The position numbers and the translations under genes are program-made. The notes beneath the pieces are model-generated. The model did not search any database, was not told the DNA's origin, and saw only the letters and a list, made by a program, of their open reading frames with translations. This document shows, in pieces, positions 1 to 11,818 of a DNA stretch of 64,000 nucleotides (within the stretch, counting starts at the first letter, position 1; each line of letters opens with the position of its first letter). The DNA comes from Harmothoe impar (Eukaryota > Annelida > Polychaeta > Phyllodocida > Polynoidae), in NCBI GenBank assembly GCA_947462335.1, contig OX381717.1:49581523-49645522 (forward strand), in the 5' to 3' direction.

Positions 1-254
1 CGTGCATAATTATATCCACCGACTGACCTGCTGACAGCTCCCTGCCAATTGGATGACCTACCGACCGGTAGCACCTCCAAATTGGCTAATGAAAAATGGG
101 CCTGAAAGGCCTTGAACTGACGATGGAAAGGCACTCTAGTTAGGATTAAACTCAACTGTGGTGTAATTGCATATTACGTTAATGTATCACACAGGTGTGA
201 AGTCGAGAACCATAAACAATAGGATTATGTTAACATAGGCCCCTACATATATAA

Positions 255-544
255 GGGAGTGGTCATTTTTTAACAACAGGGGGGGGTCGGTGGATTTCCG
301 CGCGAGCGGGTCAGAATTTTTTGGTCCCCCCCGCAAGAGGGGTCGAAATTTTTTCAGTCCCCCCTCCAGGCAGGTTGAAATTGAGCGCGGTCGACCCCTT
401 TGAGCTATAGTAACGCGTGGGCTTTTCCGCTAAAAAGGGGTGTAATTTTTTTGGTCCCCCCCCCCCCTCAGAAGGGGTCCAAATTTTTTTGGTCCCCCCC
501 AAATCCACCAACCTCCCCCTGTTGTTAAAAAAATGACCACTCCC
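255..544. mobile_element. Harbinger-like MITE, copy 1
   Basis: Terminal inverted repeats start GGGAGTGGTCATTTTTTAAC at 255 and end with the complement at 544, and they are flanked by TAA direct repeats at 252-254 and 545-547. The interior is homopolymeric G and C tracts with no coding frame. A 3-bp TWA duplication and GGG termini are typical of PIF/Harbinger elements; the family assignment is inference. A second copy lies at 50762-51021. Confidence 0.75.
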
Positions 545-992
545 TAAAGGGGGATTCTCACAACTCACACTTAACCACATAATAGACTAGAACAGTACAT
601 TGTGAGTGGAATACGCTCGGTGATTATGCCACTTTAACCTAAGTTGATCATTTGTCACGGCACATTATTTGCAGTTTTCACTAAGTCTGGCCATTGGTAA
701 ATAAGGATTGGTGATGGCCAACGCGGATGGCCGAGCTGATTAATGTGCTCATAATGTGAGTGTCTCTGGTCAATACGGAGACCAGTTTACGCAGTACTTA
801 GGTTGTATAACACTGTGTGCATCACTCCAATTAACATGAATTTGTTATAGGCCGAATGGTACTGTTGTATTCATTGATGTTGTCTTGATGAATAGACATG
901 CTGGAGGAGTTTGTTGCTTTATATGACTAAGAAATTCACAAAAGTGGGAAATTTTCAGCCAAAATAAAAAGACAGAATTATATATACTAGCG
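545..992. other. intergenic, nothing recognised
   Basis: AT-rich intergenic DNA. I see no coding exon, RNA gene or clear repeat between the two fold-back elements. Confidence 0.5.
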
Positions 993-1063
993 TACACTGT
1001 AAGAAGTAACTGTAGCTGCACAGCGAATTATACTGTGCAGCTACAGTTACTTCTGACAGTGTA
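993..1063. repeat. near-perfect 71-bp palindrome (fold-back MITE)
   Basis: Two 31-bp arms (993-1023 and 1033-1063) pair with one mismatch around a 9-nt loop. The ends read TACACTGTAAGAAGTAACTG and its complement. The same terminus recurs at 11819, 2277-2293 (right end) and 56976-57003, so this is the minimal form of a repeat family in the window. Confidence 0.8.
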
Positions 1064-1905
1064 ATATATCCTAGAGTTCTTAACTTAGATAGTCAATTTT
1101 AGTCAATACACTCTATTTGATAGAGTTCATGAATAGTTCATGAACAGTATGTGGGATCTTGAACCACGTTATTTGGTCTGATTTGTTTGCAACATAAGTT
1201 TACCTGGTACTTAGGTCAGGACACGCTGAGATGTTAAAAGTGTAACACATTTGTTGCTAGGACACTTGGCTGAGTAGCAACAACTCTCTCTTCCACTGTG
1301 TATTTGCATGAATATTGGCTCGACTTAGATTATAATCATCCCTACCCCTGTTTATAGGGTTAAAGCAGCTAGGGCTTGTTTTAGGGGCAGCGTCCTAATC
1401 AAGACAGTATGCAGTATAATGAGCAAGGACAATAACGGAAAGTGCAATGGATCAATACGGTTAGGCCCAACAGAGGTCTATAATAACATGCATTCTGGTA
1501 CCATGGTGGGGAAGGCCTAACCCTTTAGGTACCACATAGTGCTTGAACCTTCTAGGGGTGGGCAGCTGTCGTCATGTCGCCAAAAAGTGACAGTGGGTTT
1601 GGAATTGGCGACAATGGCCTCCTGATCTCAAGCTTTCCAAAACTGAACGAATTTTGTAAATATTCCAACTGGAACCAAAGTTATGATACCTATTCAAATT
1701 GCAGCAGAATGTATTATTCAATTTTAATATTTTCAAAATTTCTGAATTCTTAATCTTAAAATACCATGGTCATATGCTTATTTTCTTGAAAACTATGACT
1801 TTCTTATGGCAAGGCCTAGCCCTTTCTGACTTTATTCTGACACACAGCCCTACAGTTCTTTATGATCTTCAAGGCTCAGGCCTATAGTTTTTTCTGATGC
1901 CCAAC
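1064..1905. other. intergenic; holds one copy of a shared interspersed block
   Basis: No gene is visible. The segment at about 1628-1690 (core AAATATTCCAACTGGAACC) is shared, with divergence, with 14329-14390 and 55648-55710, so it is a dispersed repeat fragment. Confidence 0.5.
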
Positions 1906-1907
1906 TT

Positions 1908-2293
1908 AGCTGTTCACTGTAAACAGTTGTTGTTCGTGAACAGCAAAATTTGCTGTAAATGTACAGTACTTTATCTGTAAAGAATAATACAGCAAATTTT
2001 ACTGTACATGTACAATTATGTTACTGTAGTTGCAGGTTGCGGTAGTGACTTGTAGACACAGGCGGTAGTGACTTGTAGACACAGGCCTAAACTGAGCAGC
2101 ATGACTACCTTCAGACTATGATTTATAATGAATTTTGCTGTACAGTAACAGAAGATTCTGCTGTCCCTGCACAGTACATAGTGCTGTAAATATACAAAAG
2201 CTCACTTGCTGTAGGTCTACAGCACAATCTACTGGAACCAAAGTTGCCCCTAGTATTTGGTGTACAGGAACACTACTTACTTCTAACAGTGTT
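1908..2293. repeat. palindromic TACAG-type repeat element
   Basis: Contains many short palindromes of the form CTGTAAATGTACAG, followed by the phrase ACAATCTACTGGAACCAAAG and the terminus TTACTTCTAACAGTGTT. The last matches the end of the 71-bp palindrome at 993-1063. A 20-bp direct duplication (AGTGACTTGTAGACACAGGC) occurs at about 2044-2083. Probably a non-autonomous element. Confidence 0.6.
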
Positions 2294-2297
2294 CATG

Positions 2298-2726
2298 TTA
2301 GGCCAAAAAAAAAGGTGTGTCTGAAAATCTAGGTAGGGTAGGTCGGATTTTTTATTTATTTTATTTTATTTATTTTTTACTTTGGCCTGAAAAGTACCAA
2401 AAACTGACTCGCAGACTTCAGCGTTGACTCGTCGACAACGGTGTTGACTCGTATACTATCAAATTGACTCTGAAATAGCCCCAAAATTGTTTTATAAAGA
2501 CAGATTGATCCCATGACCTGAAAAGTACCTAAAAATTGACTCGCAAACTTCAGCGCTGACTCACCAACACTGGCGTTGACTCGTGGACCATCAAATTGAC
2601 TCTGAAATAGCCCCAAAAAATACTTAAATCTTTTCTTTTTTTCAATTGGATAAAAATTTCTAGGGTCGGCCCTGTTTTGCTAGGTAGGGTCGGGTAACCT
2701 GAAACACACCTTTTTTTTGGCCTTAG
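2298..2726. mobile_element. fold-back MITE with internal 132-bp duplication
   Basis: Terminal inverted repeats TTAGGCCAAAAAAAAAGG (2298) and its complement (ending 2726) bound a 429-bp element. Inside, about 100 bp is duplicated directly (about 2386-2490 and 2518-2620). Each copy carries a run of GACTCG-type motifs ending TTGACTCTGAAATAGCCCC. No protein-coding capacity is seen. Confidence 0.65.
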
Positions 2727-4939
2727 CAAAGCCTAGTCTTTTCTGATACTCTTGGACCAGGTTTAGTTCAGGTTTCCAGCCCTACCCTTAAGCCCTGATC
2801 ATCAAAGCCAAGCTTTTTTGGAGGTTTAGGTCAGACCCTAATAAATAGGTTAATAACATTTTCCCAGAGTGGGGTTTGACTTACAACCAAGGTTTTCTAA
2901 AAGTAAATTGTAAAGAAATCATCTGGAAAAATGATAACCCTAGCTTCCTTCAAAGTCATTCCTATGTATCATCTTCCAAAGTTTTCTGCTCCTCCAAGAT
3001 CAATTACCAACCCCAGGATGAATACAGAAATGAACCTTAGTACATGTCAACTTTCACTCCAAAAAGGTTGCACTAGCTCCAATGATACAGGATGAATACT
3101 GATCGAAACCTTAGTATATTTTGTGCCAAAATGCATCAGATTGCAACATTTATAGGTTAACATTTTCAAAAATGTCAAAACCTTTCCCTCCAAAACAATG
3201 TTCCAGCCCAAATCATAGAGGACGAATCCAGAACTGAGCTGTGAAATATTTTGCGTCAAAATGCACTATTTAAAGTCTAGACTTCCCAAATATCCTTGGG
3301 TGAAGGGGCCATGCCATAAGCCCCTGCTCCTCTATGGATGTCTATGAAGGATGCCATTTTTATCATACATCCTTTCAACGCTTGTCCACATGCCTTGGCT
3401 ACAGCCAATCCTCTATTGGCTCCAAGACGTTCAGAGATGCCCACCCATGAGCCTTCTCTGCCCTTTGCTATTATGATGCATGAATACAGCCCCTGGGCAG
3501 TCTATTTGGCAGGGCTGCAGTGGTGTAGGATGCCGGCCCTTAGGGAGTGTATCAACCCCGTACTGTCTGCATGGTGCATGGATGCAGCCCTGCAGAGTTA
3601 CTCGCCAGGGCTGCATTGATGCATTAGGACTACCAATCATTGGAACTACCAAACACATGGGAGCTCTGTGGGATTAAATTTCATAGATGTGAAATTGGGT
3701 CCAGTGAACAATAGGGGTAGTTGTGGTAATACATGCATACATATTTCGGTGATAACTTTTAAGAGATACTGTGCTACGCCAAAGAGAGTGGTAATTTTTA
3801 ACATCATCGGGGATGGGTTTGGTGGATTTGAGGGGGGCTCCTTGAGTGATGATTCAAAAAGAATTTCACCCATATGTTGTAAAAATGTCAGTGCGTCACA
3901 ATAGCTAAAAGGGATAGCTAGCGACTAATTTGAACATGACGAGGGAGGGTGCAGAAAAAAGAACCCCTCTCGCAGGGGGGCCAGACACATTTTATCCAGC
4001 CTGCCAATGGCCAAGATGGCTGAGATGATTAATGTTGTTCATATGTGAGTACCTGATCAATATGGCTAACATTAGGTTGTATAATATTTAGTGTATCACT
4101 TCAATTAACATGCACTTGCAATGAGTCCCAATGTGGTACTTGTTGATTGACTCCCGATGGGACTGGGCTATATTGGTATAGTCTTATATTACGAAGGGGC
4201 ACAACCTATTCAGGTCATCTTTTTATGTACTGGTGTTACAAGGGACAGCAACTCTGGTGTCTATCTTTAATTACTTCCAGTTATCTATATACTTTTGCAT
4301 CCAAGAATAAGCACATGAAATCTTTTCAATTCAACTATCATATTTTCTATTTTATTTCAGATGCTTCATGAAGACCGCCTTAAGCAGTGTGTTGGTTAGG
4401 ATACAAGTGAGGCCTACACCTGAAACCCCATGCACACCTGTGTTGAAAGTGTAACATTCCACATCTGGATACTTCCCCTCTGAAAGGCCTGTACCTGATA
4501 ATACACTTTATAGCCATGAAAGTAATTAACACAGTTATGGTTAAAGAATATGTTAGCAATCTGCTACACTTCAGAATATGTGTTTGGATTCTAAACACGA
4601 TCTTGCTCAGCATTTGTTTAGGTTGATAATTAATGCTCTTAGCAATACTTAGATTTCCACTTGCTTTGATAGATCCAGCATTGTGTTTTCAGAATTGGTC
4701 TTGATGACAAAACGCTTCCATGCACGTACAGGCATATCATTATGTTTAGATATTTACAGAAATATAAATTCATTCTCCTCATATACAATATCCGGATGAG
4801 ACAAACAGAGACAGTTACATATTAAAGTACAGCAAAGATTTAAGCTGTCAAACATAATACTGAAACAGCCTCGATAAGAAAACAATGCAGATCATTCCAT
4901 TGTTCCCATAATAACATAACTCCCTTTCCATTCTAATAC
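2727..4939. other. intergenic; GC-rich dispersed repeat at 3310-3660
   Basis: No gene is supported. The block at 3310-3660 contains GGGCTGCATTGATGCATTAG-type palindromic text. Shorter related pieces occur at 7480-7630, 8940-9045 and 30330-30395, so it is a dispersed repeat. The short open frames over it on both strands look like artefacts of its composition. Confidence 0.45.
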
Positions 4940-4963
4940 AGAATCGGCTGATTACACACAACC

Positions 4964-6451
4964 ATGGCATCACCATATTCTGAGCCGGAACCATCTTCTG
5001 AGCCAGAACAGTCTTCCGAGCCGGAACCGTCTTCTGAGCCAGAACCATCTTGGCCGGAAGTCGAACCAGAAGTGCAGTATGATACCAGACCTGAACCAGA
5101 AGTAGAGATTGAGCCAGAAATTGAACCAGAGTCAATTGATGAGCCCACGGCAGAAGGGGGAAACTTTATCGGTCCACGCCCCTGGTACCTACGTCCAGAT
5201 CCAAACTGGAAGGAGCTCAAGGGAACGTTAGGAGTTGTCTGGCCCCTACATGTGTACTTTATTGGGGTTTGCTTCTTGCTTCTGGCAGTTGTGGCCATCA
5301 TCCATATCATCAGGATCTCTCGCATGAAGAGGTCACTCGGAAAACCTTACTATATTTCTCTACACTGCATGCTCGTCATCTGCGGAGTCACAAGGGCTGT
5401 ACATTTCTTTGCCGACCCTTATTACTCACAACAGTATCTCCCACTGGCACTTTCCTTCATAACGCTCCACACCCATGACCCTTGTATGCTTTCCGCATTC
5501 ATTTTAGTATTTATTACTCTTTTTAAAGTGACACGAATACGTGTCATCACCCATGGGTTGTTCAACCCAATACCCATAGGGACTGTCATGGTTGTCAGTT
5601 TCCTTATGACTCTGTCCAGCGACATTGTAGTAGCCTACGTTAATGGCACCATGCTGTACATGTTCCTTTGCCAGGTCTACTTCGTTGTCTGGGGGCTCTT
5701 CATGTCTGGTCTCTATGGTTACCTATTCCTGAGGATCTTCAACAGACTTTTCATGACCAGAGTCAAAATAAACCGAATGAGCAGACTGAAATCATCACGG
5801 CGGAAGAAAAACGAGGAAAATGATACTGAGAAAGGAGAGATTCCCGCAAGTGTTTACACAATGCACGAAACTGTTGCCAACCCTAGCTCAGATCAGCCAT
5901 TGCTAGATGGCTCTAATAAGTGCAAATTACAGGGAAAAGGACTGCCAACTAAAGAAAACATAGACATTGTGTGTGATATCTCATCTTCAGGCACAGCATT
6001 CAACACAGAAATGACTCAAGTTACAAACCAATCAACATCTTCACTTGGTCCTAGTCAGGCTCATGAGACAAATACCAGCCCAAAATCAGGCACTAATTTG
6101 TGCAGAGTCAATACAGGTAAAACACAGGCCCTTCTCCCAAAAAAGTCCTTGCGGAGACAACTTTTTGACTTTAAGAACCCGGATGATATTGTAGAGGCCC
6201 GTGTCCCCCTGGTGGCCAAATTAGCATTAGCAGCAGCTCTGGTATTCCTCCTGGTGTCCTTCTTCAGTTTTCTTTCTATCATCATGGGTGCAGTCCGGAT
6301 TGGGGAGGATGTTAGAGGGTTCGCGAGGCCCTGGTTTTGGTGGGGGTACCAGACTACCATGAGACTGCTGGAGATTAGTTTGGCTGCCATCATTCTTGTC
6401 ATTGGTGCAGCACCATTGTATAGCAAAACCAAGACTCCCTCAGATAAATAG
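4964..6451 (+). CDS. PRRT3/PRRT4-like multipass membrane protein
   Basis: A single 495-residue coding exon. The start sits in ACCATGG just downstream of a splice acceptor (CTAATACAG, ending 4939), so a 5' non-coding exon probably lies upstream. Residues 1-65 are an acidic Ser/Glu/Pro repeat (SEPEPSSEPE units). Hydrophobic spans follow at about 93-117, 129-150, 160-190, 203-226 and 229-258. Then comes a long basic, Ser-rich loop (about 260-412) and two more spans (about 417-445, 458-486), giving roughly seven membrane segments. The WPLHVYFIGVCFLLL span and the C-terminal PWFWWGYQTTMRLLE segment resemble the membrane domain of vertebrate proline-rich transmembrane proteins 3 and 4; here the extracellular Pro-rich region is replaced by an acidic repeat. 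The biochemical function of the family is poorly known. An AATAAA follows 237 bp after the stop. Confidence 0.75.
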   Translation: MASPYSEPEPSSEPEQSSEPEPSSEPEPSWPEVEPEVQYDTRPEPEVEIEPEIEPESIDEPTAEGGNFIGPRPWYLRPDPNWKELKGTLGVVWPLHVYFIGVCFLLLAVVAIIHIIRISRMKRSLGKPYYISLHCMLVICGVTRAVHFFADPYYSQQYLPLALSFITLHTHDPCMLSAFILVFITLFKVTRIRVITHGLFNPIPIGTVMVVSFLMTLSSDIVVAYVNGTMLYMFLCQVYFVVWGLFMSGLYGYLFLRIFNRLFMTRVKINRMSRLKSSRRKKNEENDTEKGEIPASVYTMHETVANPSSDQPLLDGSNKCKLQGKGLPTKENIDIVCDISSSGTAFNTEMTQVTNQSTSSLGPSQAHETNTSPKSGTNLCRVNTGKTQALLPKKSLRRQLFDFKNPDDIVEARVPLVAKLALAAALVFLLVSFFSFLSIIMGAVRIGEDVRGFARPWFWWGYQTTMRLLEISLAAIILVIGAAPLYSKTKTPSDK

Positions 6452-6687
6452 TAACATTTTGAGGGTGTGAAAGACAAGAGTGAGATCTCTCATCAATGTA
6501 GTATTGTGTATCAGACATGTTCTATTTAATCTTGTATTAGACAATTTTCTCCATTTTTCATGCAGTGTTAGTCTTCTTGATATATGTATTCGGACCAACT
6601 CTTTTTTTCTTGCAATTAGATGTGTCAAAACCATAGGGCTATCACTGATAGTGGTGTCTAATTATAAACACTAATTCATGGTTTTAC

Positions 6688-6693
6688 AATAAA
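6688..6693 (+). terminator. poly(A) signal of the PRRT-like gene
   Basis: AATAAA in CAATAAAGTGC about 237 bp after the stop codon; the expected position for a short 3' UTR. Confidence 0.6.
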
Positions 6694-6710
6694 GTGCAAT
6701 ATAAAAAGAT

Positions 6711-8540
6711 GGTGTGTATTTGTACATTTTAACTGTTAAATCTATGCTTTTGGGCATGGCCTTCAGTCTAAAATGATTACAGTGTTTTTGTATAATTATA
6801 GGTACGGATCATCATCCATACTTGGATTGGGTCAATTTCCAATTAAGGTTTTACCACCTATAATTATAGAAAGCTCATGACTGGTCGATTAAAATGAAAC
6901 CTTAGATGTCACTCCTATATTGAGTCTTACGCTGGAAATAGAGGAGCTAGCTATCAACGGATCCCATTGTAGACAAGATTTACCCATTGTAACCACTCAC
7001 GTTAAGGCCATTCAAAAAATAAAATAGCTTCTCCTCACTGTGAGCATCATAGAAATCAGGTTTTCAAGTGTGTGTTTTTTTTAATCTTTGGTGAAAAATA
7101 TAATAAAACTTGATTAATATTGGCATATTTGGTATAAGATTAAAGCTGAAACTACCAATAATGCAGTGGGATAGAAATAACTCCGACATTTAAAGATCGG
7201 TAAATTGTTAACTACTAAAATCTGAATTTTGGTCATGAAAATCATTATTAAATTCAACCAAAAAAAAGCTTCTGGGATCTAGAGTAGTGGACCATAGGCT
7301 TTAGACCTACTGCCCTACAACTATATCTGGCACCCCTTCATATACACATACTTCTTCCTTCATGCCCTATTAACCAGGATGAAAACAACCAGACTTTTAT
7401 AGTATACATGACATACTTTTGCAACGTAGCGAAGTACAACATAAAAGGGCAGCTAAAAGTCCTTTAGTGCATTCTTATTGTTATGATGGATGGATGCAGC
7501 GCTGTCAATTAAGGTCAGCATGATGTACTAACATAGTGCCAGCTAGTGAGTTATTCACCAGCGCTGCATTGGTGATGCACCATTATGACAAATAAGCATG
7601 ATGCTTTGATGCAGCATGCTGTTCTGAAAGGGTTTATATATACATATAAGGTTAAAATAAACCTGTACAATTATATCCTCCGCAAACGAGGCCTATAGAG
7701 AGAGTTGTTCCTGCACAGTTGCAAAACCTACACCAGGTCCTCTGTATAATGGCATTAGCATTGTTCTGAATAGGATTGTGTCTACCGATTCAGGATGATT
7801 GAAGTGTTGAAGGACTATAAGTGAGTACACTATTGTGGCTATACATGTATATACACAATGATTCAGTCTCTATAGATATCTATGTATGGTCAATGTTAAG
7901 TACGATTTGCATGCATTAATATTTTGTGATTGTGAGTTGTAATAAATGGTTTTGTATCACAACAAGGTTGCCCATGTTATATTATTTATAATAATGATAC
8001 AGACATGTATGTAAGGGCCGAATAATGTAACTGTTATATAATGTTATGGTGGTGTGGCAGAGGGGGAAATGAAAGGGCTCATGGGGGGGGGGCAAAATAT
8101 TACACATTAAATGGTATATATTATGGAACTGTTTGAGAACCATTTATAAAAATTACTAATTGTTAACCCAGTGGCGTAATGATTGCGATTATCCACATAA
8201 TTTAATGTCCTGGTTACAAAGATATGACCGGCCATTACCTTGCCTACTACCGAATGGCCTATACATTGTATACCTATACCTCTCCTTTAGCATTGCTTGG
8301 CAACCTTGAAACATTAAACAAAGAAACTAGTACGCTGTGGTGATAAAACCTACCCACTGTCCCACCAGAGAGAGATATACATAATTGCAGCCAAACCATA
8401 ATAAATCCACTATACATATTATGTACCATACTCGTCTAGCAGTTGAGGTTGGACGAGGCAGATGCTCACAGCTACAATTTTTTGTCTGTGTAAACCATAC
8501 ACTGGGAAAAATATTTTTTAAGACCATACTCGTCTAGCAA
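6711..8540. other. intergenic; repeat fragment at 7480-7630
   Basis: No coding exon seen. The stretch 7480-7630 has TGCAGCGCTG and GCGCTGCATTGGTGATGCAC palindromic text like that at 3530-3640. A poly-G run lies at about 8083-8092. A 16-bp sequence, CCATACTCGTCTAGCA, is present twice (about 8427 and 8524) just upstream of the next gene. Confidence 0.45.
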
Positions 8541-8546
8541 TATAAA
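8541..8546 (+). promoter_or_regulatory. candidate TATA box of the ATPase beta gene
   Basis: TATAAA lies 74 bp upstream of the start codon at 8620, leaving a short 5' UTR of about 45 nt. Position and sequence are suggestive only. Confidence 0.35.
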
Positions 8547-8619
8547 CATGACCACAAAGGCACAGTTGGACACTTGCAGGATCCCTGACGAGTAAATCAG
8601 AGAGGACGAGGAGACAGAC

Positions 8620-9729
8620 ATGGGTGACAAGAAACCTAGCTATGATAGACTTCATTATGATGACCTTCAGGAGCCATGGGATAGGTACAGAAGACGGCGC
8701 ATCCTGGCTGGTGTTGTTGCCTGCTTTATTCTCGTATTTGTATTCATCTTCATCGGGATTGGTGTCCATAATAGCCTGCAACCATTTGAAGGTAAAACTT
8801 ACTAAATTGTGGATTGGACATGTAATTAGGATATGTAATAACTATATGCACTAGGCATGTAAACTGTCTAACTTAGAGGGGTTTAAATCAAAGGGAGGGG
8901 TGGTTTATTTTTAGACTTTAGAGAAGGAAGGGGTGTACTGGCAGCAAAAGAGTAATCCACCAGTACTGCATTGGTGTATCACGGCAACCCTGTAGGTCGT
9001 CATGATGCATTAATGCAGCATAGGTCAGTTATTTGCCAGATTTTCATTTAAGTATCACCTGTACAACATGTTCATTGGGGAGTATTGTTAGGGAGATATG
9101 AAAGCTCAGTTTCATGATTGTGGCTTTTTTATTTGATTTCTCTAACCATCAGGTTTCATAGTATATCCCAAGTTTAAGGAAAACACGATTATCTACAAGA
9201 TGAACGACAATGTGTCCATGTATGTCAATAGTCTGAACGGCATATTAGAAGGTATGTAATCCAATAGTTGATGACATTATATTCACATTTATTATTTTGT
9301 CAAGTGAAAGTAGGAAATTCTAATAAGCACCCAGTGGCGGATCCAGGATTTTCCAGAGGGGGGGGGGGACCTGGCCAACCATGCATGGAGTGACTGTCTG
9401 TTCCCGTGTGCAACTCAAGTAAAGTGCAGCGCAAGCAAAGCACAGCGGCCATACTAGGGGGTTTGGGGGCATGCCCCCCACCAAGAATATACTGATGGTC
9501 TAGACTTCAACTGTGGCTTCTCACACATTTTGGGACACAATATTTTAAGACTCAGGTCTGTGTCTATATGGTATTATCCCCTTCTCTCTCCCCCCCCCCC
9601 TCTTTTCTCCTCGCTTCTTTTTTTTTTCCTTTTTTTTATGGGGGGGGGGGAGGGGAAAAGGCCCGTCAGGCCACCTCCTGGATCCGCCAATCCAGGGGGA
9701 TCCCGTTTTACAGATCAAGTCAAGGCAAT

Positions 9730-9791
<62 letters not shown>

Positions 9792-11692
9792 ATTTCGTTC
9801 TTCATGGCTTAATTACTTCACTGTCATTACTTACAGAGTACAAACTCAGAGCTGGAGATACAACAGTTGACTGTCTCGATAATACGGCACCCCTTAATAA
9901 AGAGGCAGTGTGCCGGTTTAACACATCTCACATAGAGGCAGGTCTTACTGCAGACTTTGGGTATCCAGATGGGGCACCAACCTTCATACTACAACTCAGG
10001 CCGGTGAGATGTCTCTCTCTCTCTAGTTCATTTTATCAACCAATAGTATAATCAGTCCATACTATAATATTAGTATTATTGTGATAATTTATCATATTAA
10101 TTTAGGTATGATTCACTGCTATGTTTGGTCATTACAGATTGAATAAACTACAATATTTTGTTGCCACTATATATTACGATAATCCCCTGAATCGAAGTTG
10201 AAACCTATATGACATGTACATTGTATAAACCACTTCTGATTCCTTACTAGATACAATGTCATCAGTTGTAGTACTATTACAAAATCTAAAATTGCATTTA
10301 GATTTATGTTATTTTTCAGCCTATGGGCTGGCAGCCCAGAGTATATACCAACGACAGCACAGATTTGTCGCAGTGGAAGCTTAGTAAAGACATACTGCCT
10401 ACAGACCATGTACCTGTGGTATGCCAGGGAATGGTAAGTACAATGTACATACTTATTTCATGTTGAGAAACAACGTCACCACTGTTTTGCATGGGAAGTG
10501 CCATTCTCCACATCCCAGTGGAGAAACTGAAATTCGTTCTTCATGGCTCCATTCTAGAGCTACTGTGATGTCATCAAATTACCAAATCTTCTAATACATA
10601 GTTTGATAGAAATACCAATACTAGTAGATCACATTTACTGCATTGGAAAGGGGACCTTCATGTACCCTGCACTTAGTTCCCGTTTTACATATCATGTCAA
10701 GGCAATACCATCGTATATCAGAATCCTGCATTACATTCATTATAATACTAACGGAATGTATTCGTTAAGCAGAGCTGTATTATTAACTTTTCTACCTAAT
10801 TTTACAGTATGCAGCGGATCAAGAAAATGTTGGGGAATTAAGGCTTGTGCCAAAGAAAGGAATCCCAATCAAGTATTTCCCTTACAAGGGTCAGGTATAT
10901 ATTATTAAATCTTATTATTATCTTCCCCATAAAATAGTGATTCAATTTCAGTAGCTCGGTAAATTGATTGTGTTTTCATGAACATGTGAAGTTGAATGTA
11001 AAACGTTTCTATTATAGTTCACTGACATTACCAGTTGTATAGTTATCTTATTTATTTTTTGGAATTACAAGATCTCCTATGCTTAAGCACTGGGAGGTCA
11101 TATCCAATGCCCCCATTGTATACAATGTGGCCGTATTCAATGGGCTGAGAAAAAGTTTTTCCCCTTCATTAAATGGCTTCAAATTTTTTATTTTTTTTTT
11201 TAAAGAGAAAAAAGCCAACTACATTGATACCACTCTGATGTATTTCACTTGTGGGGGCTGGGGCGCATCCCACCCAGCCTGCGGTTTCATGGGATACTGC
11301 CCCAGCCCCCACTCATGAAATACAACAGAGATGGTATTAATGGGTGTTGGCATTTGTCTATTTATTTATTATTATTTAGTGTTGCTCTTTTTAAATACCA
11401 GAGATTTACATATCTGTGCTACATTTTATTGGTTAATTATCACTTTCTCATCTTACCGTAACCCCCCTCAATGTTATCAATTCTTCACAATTTATTTTAT
11501 TTGTTGTAGAAGGACTACCAGTACCCGCTGGTGGCTGTACAGGTGTTACACCCTCAGGTGGGTGTCCTGGTGAGGCTCAGGTGTGAACTGTGGGACCTGG
11601 GGGTGGTGCTGGAGGACAAGAACCCGTTAAGTGTGGACATATACCTACAGGTGGACAGTGGAGGCTCCATATGGCCATGGCCACAGGGCTAA
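8620..11692 (+). CDS. Na+/K+-transporting ATPase beta subunit-like
   Basis: Six coding exons with GT-AG borders and consistent phase: 8620-8791, 9153-9251, 9837-10003, 10320-10433, 10808-10894 and 11510-11692 (273 aa). The type II topology fits: an N-terminal cytoplasmic tail with EPWDRYRRRR, one membrane span (about residues 28-50), then the ectodomain. Family landmarks are FGYPDGAP, KYFPYKGQKDYQYPLVAVQ, LRCELWDLGVVLEDKNPL and YLQV. The beta subunit escorts and stabilises the catalytic alpha subunit of the sodium pump at the plasma membrane. Sequons NVS, NTS and NDS could be glycosylated. Oddities: the protein is shorter than the usual ~300 aa, and of the three conserved ectodomain disulfides only the first (VDC...AVC) and third (VVC...LRC) pairs remain. 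Both cysteines of the middle pair are absent (APTF replaces the usual GKPC). Probably a diverged paralogue. Confidence 0.88.
9735..9788. repeat. (TA)n microsatellite in ATPase beta intron 2
   Basis: About 27 consecutive TA units between exons 2 and 3 of the beta-subunit gene. Preceding it, 9340-9720 holds G- and C-tract-rich transposon-like sequence mentioning 'GGATCCGCCA' borders. Confidence 0.9.
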
Positions 11693-11818
11693 CCCAGTAA
11701 ACAAAAAACGTAATACAATATCTTATAACGTTATATAACGTTATACAACGTTTCTCTTAGGCTCCTTACTATGGCATAACGTTATATAAAGTTTTAAAAC
11801 GGTGTTTGACGTAAACTA

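Noticed and set aside
3338..3904. Overlapping short frames on both strands near 3.3-3.9 kb
   Set aside because: They overlap a GC-richer dispersed repeat, have no splice partners and no protein similarity I can name.
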